Positions 22,091-34,364 are shown, counted from the stretch's first letter. The stretch: 64,000 bases of DNA from Orobanche coerulescens (GCA_033398695.1 CM065815.1:12492501-12556500), one strand, 5' to 3'. Notes: a model not told the origin generated them from the letters alone. Made by a program: numbers and translations.

Positions 22091-24768
22091 TTATCGACTT
22101 AATTTGCTTACAGCAAAAGCGATGTCAGGTCGAGTACAGTGTGTGGCATACATCATGCTACCGATTGCACTTGCATATTCTAGTTGAGCTACTGCCCGAC
22201 CATAGTTCACATTAAGTTTTACACTAGAATCAAAAGGAGTGTTGAATTCCTTAATATTCAAGTGTTGAAACTTTGTAAGTATTTTCTCTATGTAATGAGA
22301 TTGGCATAGAGAAATCTGACTACTTGTCCTTTTCACTTTGATACCAAGAATGGTATCGACTTCTCCTAAATCTTTCATTTTAAAGTTCGAGGATAGGTAT
22401 TTCTTCGTCTCAAGAATACCTTCTAGGTGAGTTCCAATGATCAACATATCATCGACATATAGACAGATAATGACAGTGTATTCGGTTGTGTATTTAGAAT
22501 AAATACACCTGTCAGCACTATTGTGTTGAAATCCGAATGCAATTATAGTGGTGTCAAATCTCTCATGCCACTGTTTAGGAGCTTGTTTCAAACCGTCTGC
22601 AGATTTAATAAGTCTACACACTTTGTTTTCTGTCTGTATCACGAAACCTTCAGTTGCTCCAAATATATCTCCTCGTTGAGATATCCATTCGTAAAAATTT
22701 GTCTTCACATCCATTTGATGAATGTATAGACCTTTCAATGCTGAGATTGCTATAAGGGTTCTAATAGAACTAATTCTAGCAACAGGAGCATATGTATCGA
22801 AATAATCGATACCCTCTCGCTGTCTGTACCCCTTGGCGACTAATCTTGCTTTATAGGCTGATATGGGTCCATCTCGATGAAACTTTCTCTTGAAAATCCA
22901 TTTGGATCCTATGGGTCTCTTTCCCTTGGGTAGATCAACTAATTCCCAAGTTCCATTTCCCATAATTGAATCCATTTCATCATTGACAGCTTCCTTCCAC
23001 AGAGAAGCATCTCTTGATGTCATGGCTTCATTGAAGGTCTTAGGATTATCATCCAAGTTAATGTCAGAAATGACCTCTCTCGTCACTTTCTTTTGATTTC
23101 CTTCAACCAAATAAGCGAAAAAATCTTCTCCAAAGGTTTTCTCTTTTCTGATTCTAGTACTTCTCCTTGGTTCCTCTACAACCGGAGGTGGGTGTATTTC
23201 TCGAGAAGTACTTGGAGGTGTTGTGGGATTAGAGTTTTCATCATCTCTAGAAAACTTATCCTCGAAGAATTCCACATCTCTGGATTCTACAACAACACCT
23301 GATTCAAAATCCAATAATCGGTAAGCCTTGCTATTATGAGCATATCCAATGAACACACTCTTCATAGCTCGTGCTCCCAATTTGGATCGCTTAGGATCGG
23401 GAATCCGATAATAAGCAACACACCCCCACACTCTCAAATAGTCTAGGTTTGGTATTCTTCCTTTCCACAATTCATATGGACTTGTAGGGATCACACGACT
23501 AGTGATCCTATTGTGAATGTAGCAAGCAGTCAATAGTGCTTCCCCCCACATATTGTTTGGTAGACCCGATTGGTTCAACATGCAATTTACCATCTCAGTT
23601 AAAGTTTGGTTCTTTCTCTCAGCCAAACCATTCTGTTGAGGGCTATATGGTGCGGTTCGTTCATGTTTGATACCATTCTCTTCGCAGAATGTGTCAAATT
23701 CCGTGTTGAAATATTCTCCACCTCTGTCTGAGCGAAGAATTTTAATGTGTCTTTCGAGTTGATTTTCGACTTCAGCTTTATATCGTTTAAATGCATCAAA
23801 AGCTTCATCTTTTGATCCCAGCAGATAAACATATAGATATCGACTAAAGTCATCACAAAATGTGATGAAATACCTTTTTCCTCCTCGAGTAAGTATTCCA
23901 TTAAATTCACATAAATCACTATGAATCAACTCAAGTAGTGATGTGTTTCTCTTTACTGATGGAAATGGTTTCTTAGTAAACTTTGATTTTACACACGTTT
24001 CACATTTTTCAAAATCTTTTGCGTCATATTTTACCATTCCTTTAGATTGCATCTTTTCAATATTTTTAACATTTGTGTGTGCTAATCGTTTATGCCATAA
24101 AGAAATTGAACAAACAAAGTAACCAGAAAAACTTATTTCATTAGCAACATTTCCATCAAACACATCAAAGTTGGCAACATCAGACACAATACAAACACTA
24201 GGACCATTACCATCTGAACTACTCTTACTGCCCTCATCACTAAGGTAGAGACGGTACATACCCTTACAGTTGTCCGCCTTTCCCACATACTGTCCATTCT
24301 TAGTGATCTCAATCTTGCCATTCTCGAGCTCCATCTTGAACCCGGCTTTGTCAAACTTGTCTGCAGAAACCAATCCCTTCGAGATGGCTGGAACATGTAA
24401 AACATCACGAAGGGTAACCCAACAACCGCTTATGAACTTTAAGAAAACATCTCCTCTTCCTAAAACATCAGCTTTGTGGCCATCCGCACAAACCACAACC
24501 GTCCTCGAGTCAGCTGGATAGTAAGTGCGAAAGCGAGTTCGTTGTCCACAGACATGCACGGTGGCTCCCGTATCAACGAACCACCCTCGACTCGCTATTG
24601 CACGTGTCAGAGAAGAGATCATGAACACCTCTCCAAGGTTCACGCTTGCTACCATATTAGTAACATCCTCGACAGCATGTACCACCGGACCAGATTTGCG
24701 ATCTTTACACTCGCGTGCATAATGGCCAGTCTTTCCGCAGACGTGGCATGCTCCGGACCTCTTAGGCT
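22091..24768 (-). CDS. copia B pol polyprotein: CCHC, protease, integrase, RT (broken at the 3' end)
   Basis: Open for ~890 codons. The frame is already open upstream of 24685 and includes a zinc knuckle, CHVCGKTGHYARECK, near 24700-24750, so the true protein start is farther upstream in gag. Order of domains: zinc knuckle; aspartic protease (WFVDTGATVHVCG); GAG-pre-integrase (LWHKRLAHTNVKNIEKM with CETCVKSK); integrase core (SDRGGEYFN, YSPQQNGLAERKN); RT from GTWELVDLPKGKRPIGSKWIF to LYVDDMLIIGT and KDLGEVDTILGIKV. It stops at 22091, where RT and RNase H become frameshifted. Integration and reverse-transcription motifs are well kept, so decay is recent or partly due to assembly errors. Confidence 0.92.
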
Positions 24769-25557
24769 TTGAGATAGGGTTCTTTTGTTGTTGATTACCG
24801 TGCCTTTGAAGTTAGGTTTCTTGGGCCCAAAATTCTTTCGGTTTTGTCCCCAGTTTTCCCTTATTTCCGTAACCCCACCGTCACGTGATGCACACTCGAT
24901 CCAACTTTACCACGCTTGTCCTGTTGCGAGTCTCCTCCTCAATGCGGAGGTGCTTTAACAGATCGTCCAAGGAGTAGTCCTCGGATTTGTGCATCATCCT
25001 CTTAGAGAAGTCTTTCCAGAGGGTGGCGCTTTGTGATAATCACACCAACCTCGGAAGAGTTCCTACAGAGGATGGAAAGCGAATCGGTTTGTTGACCATA
25101 ACTGGAGTTCATGCACTTGCTCCATTATAGGTTTGTCATCAACCATTTGAAACTCTACATACTTGGACACAAGATACTTGTTAGTACCTTCCTCATGTGC
25201 TTTGTACTTGAGTTCCAAGGCTTTCCAAAGCTCTCGTGGATCTGTGGCCGACGCGCATGCATCATAGAGGCGATCGGACAAGGAATTCTTGATGTGGCCA
25301 ACACAGTTCCTCGAGACTCTCTACGCAGAGCCCTTAGCTTTTCCAGATCTGAAATCTCTTTTGGATCCACGGCCTTTCCGCCGGGAATTGGATTAGCGGG
25401 GTGGTGCAAGTTCGGGTCCAAGACATAGCCAAGTTTCAAAGACAAGAAGCATGAACTTGACCTTATCACCAAATGGTATAGTTCATCCATCAAATCGGTC
25501 AAGCCGCAAACTCTTGGTTCATCGACGGAAATTCGCAGATGAAATTTCAGTGTCCAT
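24700..25557 (-). pseudogene. copia B gag, frameshifted
   Basis: A likely gag start ATG at 25557 reads MDTEISSANFRR and then hits a stop. Farther on, two other frames carry gag (UBN2-type) pieces: SDLEKLRALRRES...-like residues at 25155-25502, and DACASATDPRELWKALELKYKA...MVDDKPIMEQVHELQ at 25063-25281. Three frames are needed to follow it, so gag is not functional here. Confidence 0.82.
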
Positions 25558-25606
25558 TTGACTGTTACTGTTAAACACGATTTAACAAATTAAAAACCTT
25601 TAAGAA

Positions 25607-26551
25607 TGTTGACAATTTTACTAGATGGACACACAATCCGGTAATTAGTATTGAAAACTAATACCGAATTATATATTTATCAAAACAAACAATAAGGAAG
25701 ATAGAAAAATAGAATAGTCTTTTTCAAATAATTTTTGTTATTATTATATTACCGAGTTTATCAACCAAAATCGAGATGATCCTTCACGATCGGATCCGAT
25801 AGTAAGAAAGGGGAGAGAAGCATCGTCCGGTTGAGGGACGAATTGAATGCACAACAAAAATTGTAAAAGACCAACTGTTTCTTGGATCTCTTAGTTGAAG
25901 AAAACCGCACGGAGAAAACTCCTGTCCTTAAAGGTTTTTACGCGCTTCAACTACTGTAAGCTTCAGCGTAGAACCCCAGGATTTGATGCAGATTTATCGT
26001 CGTTCCAACAGCAACGGAAAAAACGATAAATGCAAAGGCGACTACTTGGAAACTCAAAGAAAGAATAAAGAACACGAGAGAGAGGAGAGTGCAGAGACTG
26101 ATTTTCGGATGGATGAATACAGCTCCTATGGAGTCAGATTTATAGATGCGTAACCCTAGAATGCATCAAAAAACGGCTAGGGTTTTTTCTTCGTTGGCTA
26201 GGGTTTTCAGCCCAACTTGTCCACCAAGCAAGCCCAGCCTGAACCTTCCAGATCCGTATCCGATTCGGGTCAGTCCGACCCGACTGAACCCGAGCTCCGT
26301 TAAAAATTAAAGGCTCCTCAGCTCCTCGCGAAGTGCAAAGTGCGCCTACAACGCGCCAATTTCGCGAACATCGCGTCTCGCGTCCACGGCCCGGCTCGGC
26401 GCGCGTGTGGGCTTGGCCCATCTCTAGTCTACTAAGGCCTTTGAGAGCCTAACTAGAGAAAGACCTTATAAACTCCCTTTTGTATCTTACTTCTTCCAAT
26501 GTGGGACAAAAGAAACATGCCAAACTCCATTTAGCATAAATATTTCCAACA
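25607..26551 (-). repeat. 5' LTR of copia B
   Basis: Direct repeat of 20048-21015. The sequence next to its inner edge on the minus strand (TTCTTAAAGGTTTTTAATTTG) does not match the tRNA-Met primer site used by the other elements here. Confidence 0.9.
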
Positions 26552-28069
26552 TTAGCAACTTGATAAGAAGATCCACGAGGTATCCTTTTACATGATATCA
26601 TTTGAAAATCCTTGGATTTGCATGTTTATTTAAAATATTACTTTGAAAGTGTTTATGGTACCTCGGGCTTTTTGTCAAAAATTTTAAACAACGGACTTTA
26701 ACTGTCTCATTTGAAATTATTTGCAAAACAATATTTCCTTACAACCGGTCACTATCAAAATCACTATGCCACCACACGTCATCATTTTGGAGTGATTCAA
26801 GGTCACGCACAATCACTGACTCAGTACAGAAAACTTTTCTAAATCTGAGTTTGAAGTTTAAATCGAGTAAGATTCTTTATCTTTCACAATATAATTTTGA
26901 AGATAAAAATTGTATTGTTTTTTTTAAAATAGAAATTTTGATGGTGTGAAAGATTTCTGAAATCATGTACTCGAATTATTTGAAAATACCACAATACTAC
27001 GTAAAAAATCCTTTTTAAAAATCTTCTCAACACTACACAATAATCAACTTGGTAACATTTAACAAAATGTTGAGTGGTACTTTAAAACGACTCTTTCAAT
27101 ACCGTCGGGGTTCCTTTAGAAAATTCAAGGCCGGCTCGCCAATTTTAAGCGATTTTCAAAGTCCAACGTAGCTGCCGATTGCGAACTGTTAAAACTTTAT
27201 GAAATTTAATTCTCCACAACTTGCTCAAGTTTATAAAATTTTCGTAAAAGCGTTTTGAACACACACATAAAAGACATAATTTACTACTTTATCAAAATAC
27301 GATCCATTATCATCAAATCCACTCACACGTAAACATTATCATCACATAATTACATTATCACACAAGCGGCCGTTAAAAGATAATTAACATCTAGAATCAA
27401 ATCCTTCCTCTCGAATGAGGATCCCCACAACAAGTGCATTCAGACGACTTAACGTTCACACCACCAACTTAGTCACAATTTTGAGCATTATTGACCAAAC
27501 AATAATGCCAACATCAATACATACCTCCGAACCGACGATCATGAAATCAAAAAGTCGAAAGCAAGAGCCACGTTTCGAGTAAATTTTTTTGGTAGACCTC
27601 ATTTGGGTTCTTAAAATCAAATTTTGAAAACTTACAAAGCAAGAGGAAAAATATCACATTGAGAAACTTTCCTTGCGGGATCACACCAAGTCATTACTTC
27701 AATAAAACGATTCACACAATATATACACACATTTATACACCCGGTACCACTTTTCATTCTAGCACAATACGAGAATCAAACAAGTATGGAGTACGTATTC
27801 ACGAGGCACATTTAAACTCCACATGACAACATATAATCACACAAGCTCGTATAACACGAGACGCAACAAAGTAGGGAGACTTACCTCCACAGATCGCACG
27901 AAGATGATGGCCGCACCTCGATACTAATCACGACCGACACCTCAGACGACGCGTCGCGACACGACTCAGTCAGACAAAATCTGACAAGACAAAACAAGAC
28001 AAGACCCAACAACACACAACCTGACCCGACAGCCTAGGTTTCCGCAGCCTAAGCTCTGATACCATATTC
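26552..28069 (-). other. LARD internal region, 5' leader part, non-coding
   Basis: 1.5 kb between copia B and the right LTR. AT-rich, with no open frame longer than background and no gag motif. It ends with the primer site at 28052-28064 (TGGTATCAGAGCT on the minus strand), 5 nt from the LTR edge. Confidence 0.65.
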
Positions 28070-31062
28070 TGTAACACCCCCAAACCCTTCGGGAATATTA
28101 CAGCGCCGCAGACCCCCTCCGTGAGGATCTACCAGGCTAAATACAGAAAACACATTAACACTATACATGCCGACATGGCTAACTAACGAACCATTAGACC
28201 GATTTGGTCTTTTACCACAACATACACATCGACCATACATTACTCTTTCTCGTAACTCATACCCACGCAGGGGTTAACATAAATCAACAATCCCGCATAG
28301 GGGAAAGTAAACACAACGGAAAGACAAAACAAGACATCACCAAATACTCAACACCGGTCTTCATGTGATTAGTATCGCCGTCTTCCATCATCCTTCGTAA
28401 CGATCCTGTGAATTGCTCCCCAGCAACCTGCAAATACCTGGACGCAATACAGACATCCACCCCCCGAATACTCGGGGGTTAGCAAAACTCCACTGTTTTG
28501 CTAGTGCAAGTATAAATACAAAGACAAGCCATACATATCATACTCCAAGAACATAGAAATCATGAATATACTTCCCGAGATAATTCACTTGATCATAACA
28601 ATTTTAGATTACGAAAGATAAGAATAAAACCATTTTACAACTTACAAAACATTTTACGATCTCGGGAGTTTTTGAAAACGTTTGGGATTTAAGAATTTTC
28701 AAGCCTTTCGAAATGCTTAGGGACATAGCCCAACAATCGTTTATTTCAAAATACAAGTCCGATGGCAGATAACAGGCCCACGACCCAATTATAACATTCC
28801 AATCACAACACAGGGGTCCACGACCCAAATCACCCACATCACATACTTCCAAGAATAACCCGGTGGAAGTTACACAATATCCAACATTACCATGACAACA
28901 GTCTCACTCAACATACCACAGAGCTACAATGCACAGAGCAACCACAGGACTCACGTACCCATACCAAATTATCACAACCAAGAGACAAATCATTCACAAC
29001 ACGTTTATTAGTGCCATTCCAGCCAAGTACGATACCATTTGAACTGCCATTCTAACCAGACGAAATATGCGCCAAAGATCACAGTTCTCCAACAAAACAC
29101 TTCAAAGTTAACCTTGGTACGAGACTCACGGCCACCGTACCCCGCAGAGCCCCGTCGGACATCCCTGGGTGGTTAACCATAGTTCGCGATACGAAACTCA
29201 CGGCAACGTATCCCTAGAGGCCTCGTCAGACCGTCCCTAGGTGAACATACACATATCATCCACAACGCCACGGGAAGCCATAATTCGAATACTAGAATAT
29301 GCATACAAATGTTAGGTACTTCGCTAGAATGGCCACTATAGTCGACGTACACTCACAACTAATGTCACACAACCACAAGCAAATACCAATACCAAACAAC
29401 ACCAAGTGTCACAACCTCCTCATGAAGGAATAACAACTAATATCACACACATTACGTTCTTACCGAACAAGTACACATAACATTACGTAATCCCCGGCAA
29501 AGGATTACGGTCTATTAAACTCACTCAAAGTGATCGTAGCATCTTTCAACATACAAAACCAACACATATATTCCGAGAACACATATATTCACGAATTACA
29601 AGAATTATTGTTGAAAGACAACATTTATCGAGAACATACCGATCCCTTTTTACGTTCATTAAACATTGGATTTCGCATAAACTCATTTATCGATAATTAT
29701 GCCTACGAAACATGAAATGTATGAACAAGATACTTGCCTCGGTACCGCGAGCAACGAAACAACGAACGAACACGGTCGGATAGCCCTCGAACTTCCAAAA
29801 ACGACCAAGAATTCGACAACCTCACGATCGCTACGAAAATAACATCACCACGGATAAATAACGTTAAATGGAATCCGAATCAACCGGAGAAACAACAAGG
29901 ATCCGAGGGTTCCTTCGAAGAAATCGGAAATCAAATCCCGGGTGATAAAATCGATATATGAGTTACAAAATCCGAAGATCATGGCCAAGACAACAAGAAT
30001 ACCATAATAATTCATCAAAATCGGATAAATCGGTGAATCACGAAGAAAACCCCCAAAAATCATACAAGTAGGGTTTTAAGCAAGGAAATACCTTGATTCG
30101 GACGAAGAACACGGATTAAATGATGATTTAATCAAAAAGGATCTTCCAAAAAGCCTTGGAATTGAGTAGAATCGACCAAGAACCCTATTTCCCGTCGCAC
30201 CCGTCCGATAGCCGCAAGAAAAGTGAAGAAATGAGTAAAAGCGGCCGCCCGTGCCTTATATAGCTTGGCCATCACGGACACTTACTGGCCAGAATCGCGG
30301 GACTTACGGCCATAACTCGGCACTTACGGCCGTGCAGCAGTCCTTACGGCCAGAATCGCATTCGTCCTAAGTCGCTGACACCGTCGGCAGTAACTCGACT
30401 CTTACGGCCAGAATCGCATTCGTCCGGAGTCGCACGCACCCGTCGGCCAGTAACTCGACTCTTACGGCCGTAATCGGCATTCGTCGAGCCATGCTGCCGA
30501 TCACTTACGGCCGTAATCGGCACCTTACGGCCGTAACTCGGCAGACCGATTACTGCTGCCGTCTCGGTCGTGGCCACTCCGACGGTCCGAACGACCCCGA
30601 AATCCGAACCTGAGTAAAACGGAGATACGGTTACGAAGTACTCGAAAAGACGAATCCAAGCGTTAAGAGAACACACGATTCCGACCACTCGAAGTGTCGG
30701 AATTGACGACTAAGTAATTATACCAAACTTTGGTAAATTACAAAAATGGACCAAAACGTCCGAAAATCACTATACGTGATAGAAAAACCAAACAGAAGTT
30801 AACAACACTTCTAACAAAGTTAAACGGACTTACTATAAAATCGAAAAAGCAGTTTCGAACGAGATTCGCAAGAATCGAGCTCAAGTGCGGAAAAGTCGCT
30901 AAAAAGCTCGGAACTCAACAAAACGATACCGAAACGAACTCGGATGACAAAAAGTGCAGAATTAATCATTCTCGGAATGACGAAACGGTCTTGAGCGAGT
31001 CGTCAAAACGGACTTCTGCCGAAAAAAAAAAATTACCAAAATTCGAAATTGCGGATATTACA
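28070..31062 (-). repeat. 5' LTR of the LARD-like element
   Basis: 2993-bp mate of 16010-18985. TATA box on the minus strand near 30253-30262, with the TTACGGCCGTAA-type array just upstream (30285-30540). The high identity to its mate, with small indels, implies a fairly recent insertion. Confidence 0.95.
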
Positions 31063-32119
31063 GTACATATAATAATCTAGTATTTAATTTCCCGATTTAG
31101 CAAGCTGGACAGAGCATGCAATACATGTCAAGGTCATTAGTTTATTATTGGAATCCCCAAATCATTACAAATTAATATATAGGTTAGCTGCCAGCTAACA
31201 GTTATATTTAACTTGACTAACATGATTGTAATAATACCACTAATCTAATGTACGCATTTGGCCGTACAATTTCAGTACGTACGCTTCTGGCTGCACCGTT
31301 TAAGTACTATATGCTTCTGGCTATATAGTTTAAGTATTGTATGCTTTTGGCTATACAAATTAAGTATTGTATGCTTCTGGCTATAAATTCAAGTAATATG
31401 TGCTTCTGGTCGTATAACTTGATTGATGTACACTTCTGGAAAATAACATATTCGCCTTATTTTATTTGGAGTTGCATTTTTATGTAGTTTGCCCCATTTT
31501 GAGTAGTTTCTTCTGGAAACATCGAAAATAGTTTCTTCTGGAAATATCGAAAATAGTTTCTTCAGAAAACATAATTTATTTTCTCGATTTCAATTATTTT
31601 CTTCAGGAAAAAATACTGCAATATATGCTTTGACACATAACAAACTCAATATGCAATTAATAAGAACTTCTGGTTCTAAGGCATGGTATACCATTTAGAT
31701 ATAATAATAGTTTATGTATGAAACTGCTGGTTTCATAATATTGATTAAAATTATTTCTCATAAATCATAAAATTTAAATAATAATATAGTTTTCGTGAGA
31801 ACTATCACATAGTGAACTCAATTTTCACTTTTATCTATCATATGTGCCATTTTTGCACAAAAGATCATGGATAAATATCAATATATTTTCCATAGACTTA
31901 ACCTGCTCTTAAGAGACACTGGGTCAGCGAACTGACACTGGGCCACCCAGTGTCGCGCGATATTTTCTTCATTTAAGCCCAAATCACCTTGGCTTGGTCC
32001 GTTTGATGACCCGAATTATTCCTTAAGCTTAAAAACTCCATCAAACACCTAAAATAAACAACAAATTGCCAAGTGAAGTAAATTGCATCCAAAATATAAA
32101 TAGTATTGTGCTGATAACG
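31063..32119 (-). other. 5' part of copia A internal region, with tandem repeats
   Basis: 1.06 kb, no coding frame. Holds about six ~30-bp units of TTAAGTATTGTATGCTTCTGG type (31263-31435) and three copies of TAGTTTCTTCTGGAAACATC type (31505-31590). The far end carries the primer-site-like ACACGTTATCAGCACAAT on the minus strand at 32104-32121. Confidence 0.7.
31263..31435 (+). repeat. ~30-bp tandem repeat, about six copies
   Basis: Units built on GTATGCTTCTGGCTATA followed by an AT-rich 12-15 nt spacer. They lie in the leader or gag position of copia A. The minus-strand word CCAGAAGCA dominates. Confidence 0.85.
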
Positions 32120-32515
32120 TGTTATAAAATATAACAATAAAAGGAACAGATTTGTTGACCCAGTTCGTCAATAATGACTACATCTGAGGGCATACCAACT
32201 CATAAGAGTATTCACTATAAATTGTGTGTTTCTGAGTACAAGAATACCATCAAAAGAGATATATTTATACTAATAAATAGGGATGTAACCCTAAAAGCCC
32301 ACTAGGTATCTTAGCCCATTAAGTGTCTTATCGTGCAAGTAATGTCCATAAAATAATATATTTACAACACTTCTCCTTGGACATTACGCTTTAATGTTCA
32401 TGCTGCACGAAAACCTCGATAGAAAGATCTAGAGGGATAAACCTAGTCAAATGAAAAAAAGAGTACCATCATTGCTCTTCATGATCCAATCTACAAGATT
32501 CTTTTGATGTTGACA
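32120..32515 (-). repeat. 5' LTR of copia element A
   Basis: 396-bp mate of 13550-13920. Begins TGTTATAAAATATAACA and ends GATGTTGACA, followed by the TSD copy AAAAT (32516-32520). Carries a ~24-bp segment (around 32313-32336) absent from the other LTR. Confidence 0.92.
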
Positions 32516-32569
32516 AAAATTTAATTTTGTAAACAATCAAACAACTTATATAGTAAACTAGAGGGAGTA

Positions 32570-33570
32570 CTAGTATAACACCCATGTAATTACACGGGAA
32601 CACAAAAAAGAACTCTTATGTAAATATATAATATGTAAATCGTTCATTATAAAGTTCATAATACTTCTTTGTAAACTATACTATTTGTTCTGCATATGAT
32701 TACTCCATTCGCATTGCAACAAAAGATGTCGAGTCTTTCCTGATCTTTACTCTTTATATGGCTACATAAAGTTAACCATGACCGAATACGGATCTTGGAA
32801 GATACATACCGACATGAGAGAGTGTTTGACCTTGACTCTTAAATATAGTTATGGCAAAATTCATAATTAGTGGAAACTGACGTCTTTGACATTTAAATGG
32901 TAATCTGATATCTAACGGCTTATTATCAATTGTGGAATAAATACTTTACTCTCAAGATTATCTCCCGAATTCTTTTGTTCAATAATATGGTTACGGATTT
33001 GGATAATTATTAATGATGTGACATTGCATAATCCTAATGATTGACCCATATTTTGAATTAGCATAATTGAAACTCTAACCTACGATTTCAAGATGTGATT
33101 TGGAATTCTAGAACACTTGATGCTATTCAAAAAAATCCATTTGATATACTTACTTTTAACATTTAAAGATCGCAGAATTTTTTCATAAACTATCAGAACT
33201 GAGATATATCCACTTGTCTTTTGAAATTATAGATATCATATAATATTTACTATCTCCACAACGTCGTTTGTTGGCGCCAGGATTGCTCTTTCTTCAAAAA
33301 TTACTTTATGAAAAGTTACTTATAAGTGAATGATAGTGCTTTCAACAATGGTTGCAATATGATCTTCGGCATTCCGGATTAGTAAATATCAAGAATATCA
33401 ATCAAGGTGTCTTTATCGACTTCTTCACCCAGATCACCATCTACAATTTTGAGAGTTCAATCAGAGAAGTCCTTAATTTCTCGTAGATGGTGAGATGACA
33501 TTGTTTGTCCAACAATTAATCTCATATTCTTGGTCAGCCTTATGAATTTGCAATGATGCCAAAGTGAAGA
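32570..33570 (-). mobile_element. Helitron remnant with helicase tail and 3' terminus
   Basis: Minus-strand translation across stops shows the C-terminal part of a Pif1-type Helitron helicase: LAPTND-like residues near 33270, VSIMLIQNMGQSLGLCN (near 33030-33080, equivalent to LLRNIDQSAGLCNGTRL), KVFIPQL near 32930, and a SHVG-like segment near 32810. The element ends with a hairpin, CCCGTGTAATTACATGGG (32581-32598 on the plus strand), seven bases before CTAG at 32570-32573, the hallmark 3' end of Helitrons. The 5' end is not identified. Many stops, so inactive. Confidence 0.8.
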
Positions 33571-33684
33571 AGATCTTATACTCGAATAACTGATATATGC
33601 ATTGTCCTTCAGTACAACTTCATATGTAGAATTATATTAAATAATTATGGAAAGGGTAATTTTAGTAATATTTAAAATTTAAAA

Positions 33685-34130
33685 AGCTTTTGGAAATATA
33701 CAAGAGATTTTGACTTACAGCTAAAAATTAAGCACTTCTCAAAATACAATAAAAAACATAATAGTAGTATATATAATTTAATTACTTGTATGACCTATTA
33801 TAAATATACCTATTAATTTAGAAAACTACATCCAATTCCTAGCCTTAAAATTACCAAGAAATTTAACAATTTAGATTGTAATAAAAGAATAGCTTGGATA
33901 AGTTAAAAAATATACATAAAATTTTTGTCCTAATTAAAAACGACCTTAAAATTTTAGAAAATTACAAAAGGAAAAACTCAATTGATTTGATTGAATTGAA
34001 ACGGTATATTTATGCTTATATTTTTTTCAAACATTTAGCTTCATATTTGAGAGTATTAAAGTCTACCCATTTTACATTAAAAATAGAAAAAGAGTTGAAG
34101 TACCTTTAGTAATTTATGACACTTGTAGTA
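33685..34130 (+). repeat. ~450-bp duplicated segment, copy 1
   Basis: Similar to copy 2, which is split by the CACTA element (34180-34342 and 41483-41700). Shared landmarks: GACTTA..GCTAAAAATTAAGCACTTCTCAA, TGTATGAC(C/T)TATT(A/G)TAAATATA, TTTGAGAGTATTAAA, TTTTAGTAATTT. The 71-codon frame at 33894-34109 has no recognisable domain. Confidence 0.65.
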
Positions 34131-34364
34131 CAAAAAATCTCGACGACATTTGGTTGAAGTGAAACTATATGTATATTCATTTTAAAATAGGTTTTCGAAT
34201 TACAAAGTAAGGAGATTATGACTTATAACTTAAAATTAAGTACTTCTCAATTTGCCAAAAAAACAAAAAAGAAGCACCAGCATCGTAGTATATATATATA
34301 TATATATATAAGTGAATTACTGTATGACTTATTGTAAATATACACTACTAAAAATCAGACTTTA

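Larger units (their letters stand above)
20048..26551 (-). mobile_element. copia element B, nested in the LARD-like element
   Basis: LTRs at 20048-21015 (968 bp) and 25607-26551 (945 bp), both TGTTGACAATTTT...ATATTTCCAACA. The flanks ATAGC (20043-20047) and TTAGC (26552-26556) are a TSD with one mismatch. A purine-rich GTGGGGGAT on the minus strand lies inside the left LTR. The LTR pair differs mainly by small indels. The pol is largely open; gag and RNase H are frameshifted. Youngest or near-youngest level of the nest. Confidence 0.9.
16010..31062 (-). mobile_element. large non-coding LTR element (LARD-like), TSD GTACA
   Basis: LTRs at 16010-18985 (2976 bp) and 28070-31062 (2993 bp) are nearly identical. 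They begin TGTAACACCCCC and end GGATATTACA on the plus strand. The TSD is a perfect GTACA at 16005-16009 and 31063-31067. On the minus strand the primer site TGGTATCAGAGCTT lies 5 nt inside the right LTR, and a polypurine tract (CTTAAGGAGGGTAGAA) abuts the left LTR. After removing the nested copia B, the internal region is only ~2.6 kb (18986-20047 plus 26552-28069) and has no gag or pol. It is therefore non-autonomous and needs proteins from a partner. The LTR termini resemble Ty3/gypsy (chromovirus-like) LTRs. Confidence 0.93.
13550..32515 (-). mobile_element. copia element A (Ale/Retrofit-like), carrying nested insertions
   Basis: Outer element of a three-level nest. LTRs are at 13550-13920 and 32120-32515 with ends TGTTATAAAA and TTGACA. 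The TSD is a perfect AAAAT at 13545-13549 and 32516-32520. Minus orientation is shown by a primer-site-like ACACGTTATCAGCACAAT just inside the right LTR and a purine run (GAGGGGGAGAG on the minus strand) just inside the left LTR. Without the nested element it has ~3.1 kb of internal sequence, with a badly decayed pol and no intact frame. The LTRs differ by many substitutions and a ~24-bp indel, so this is the oldest layer. Confidence 0.92.

Noticed and set aside
21634..24772. Plus-strand frames opposite the copia B pol
   Set aside because: They are antisense shadows of a well-supported minus-strand polyprotein.
13620..32500. Possible CRISPR-like arrays in the motif-rich stretches (18190-18470, 30285-30540)
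   Set aside because: The motifs are short, imperfect and unevenly spaced, in a plant nuclear context within LTR promoters. There are no cas genes.
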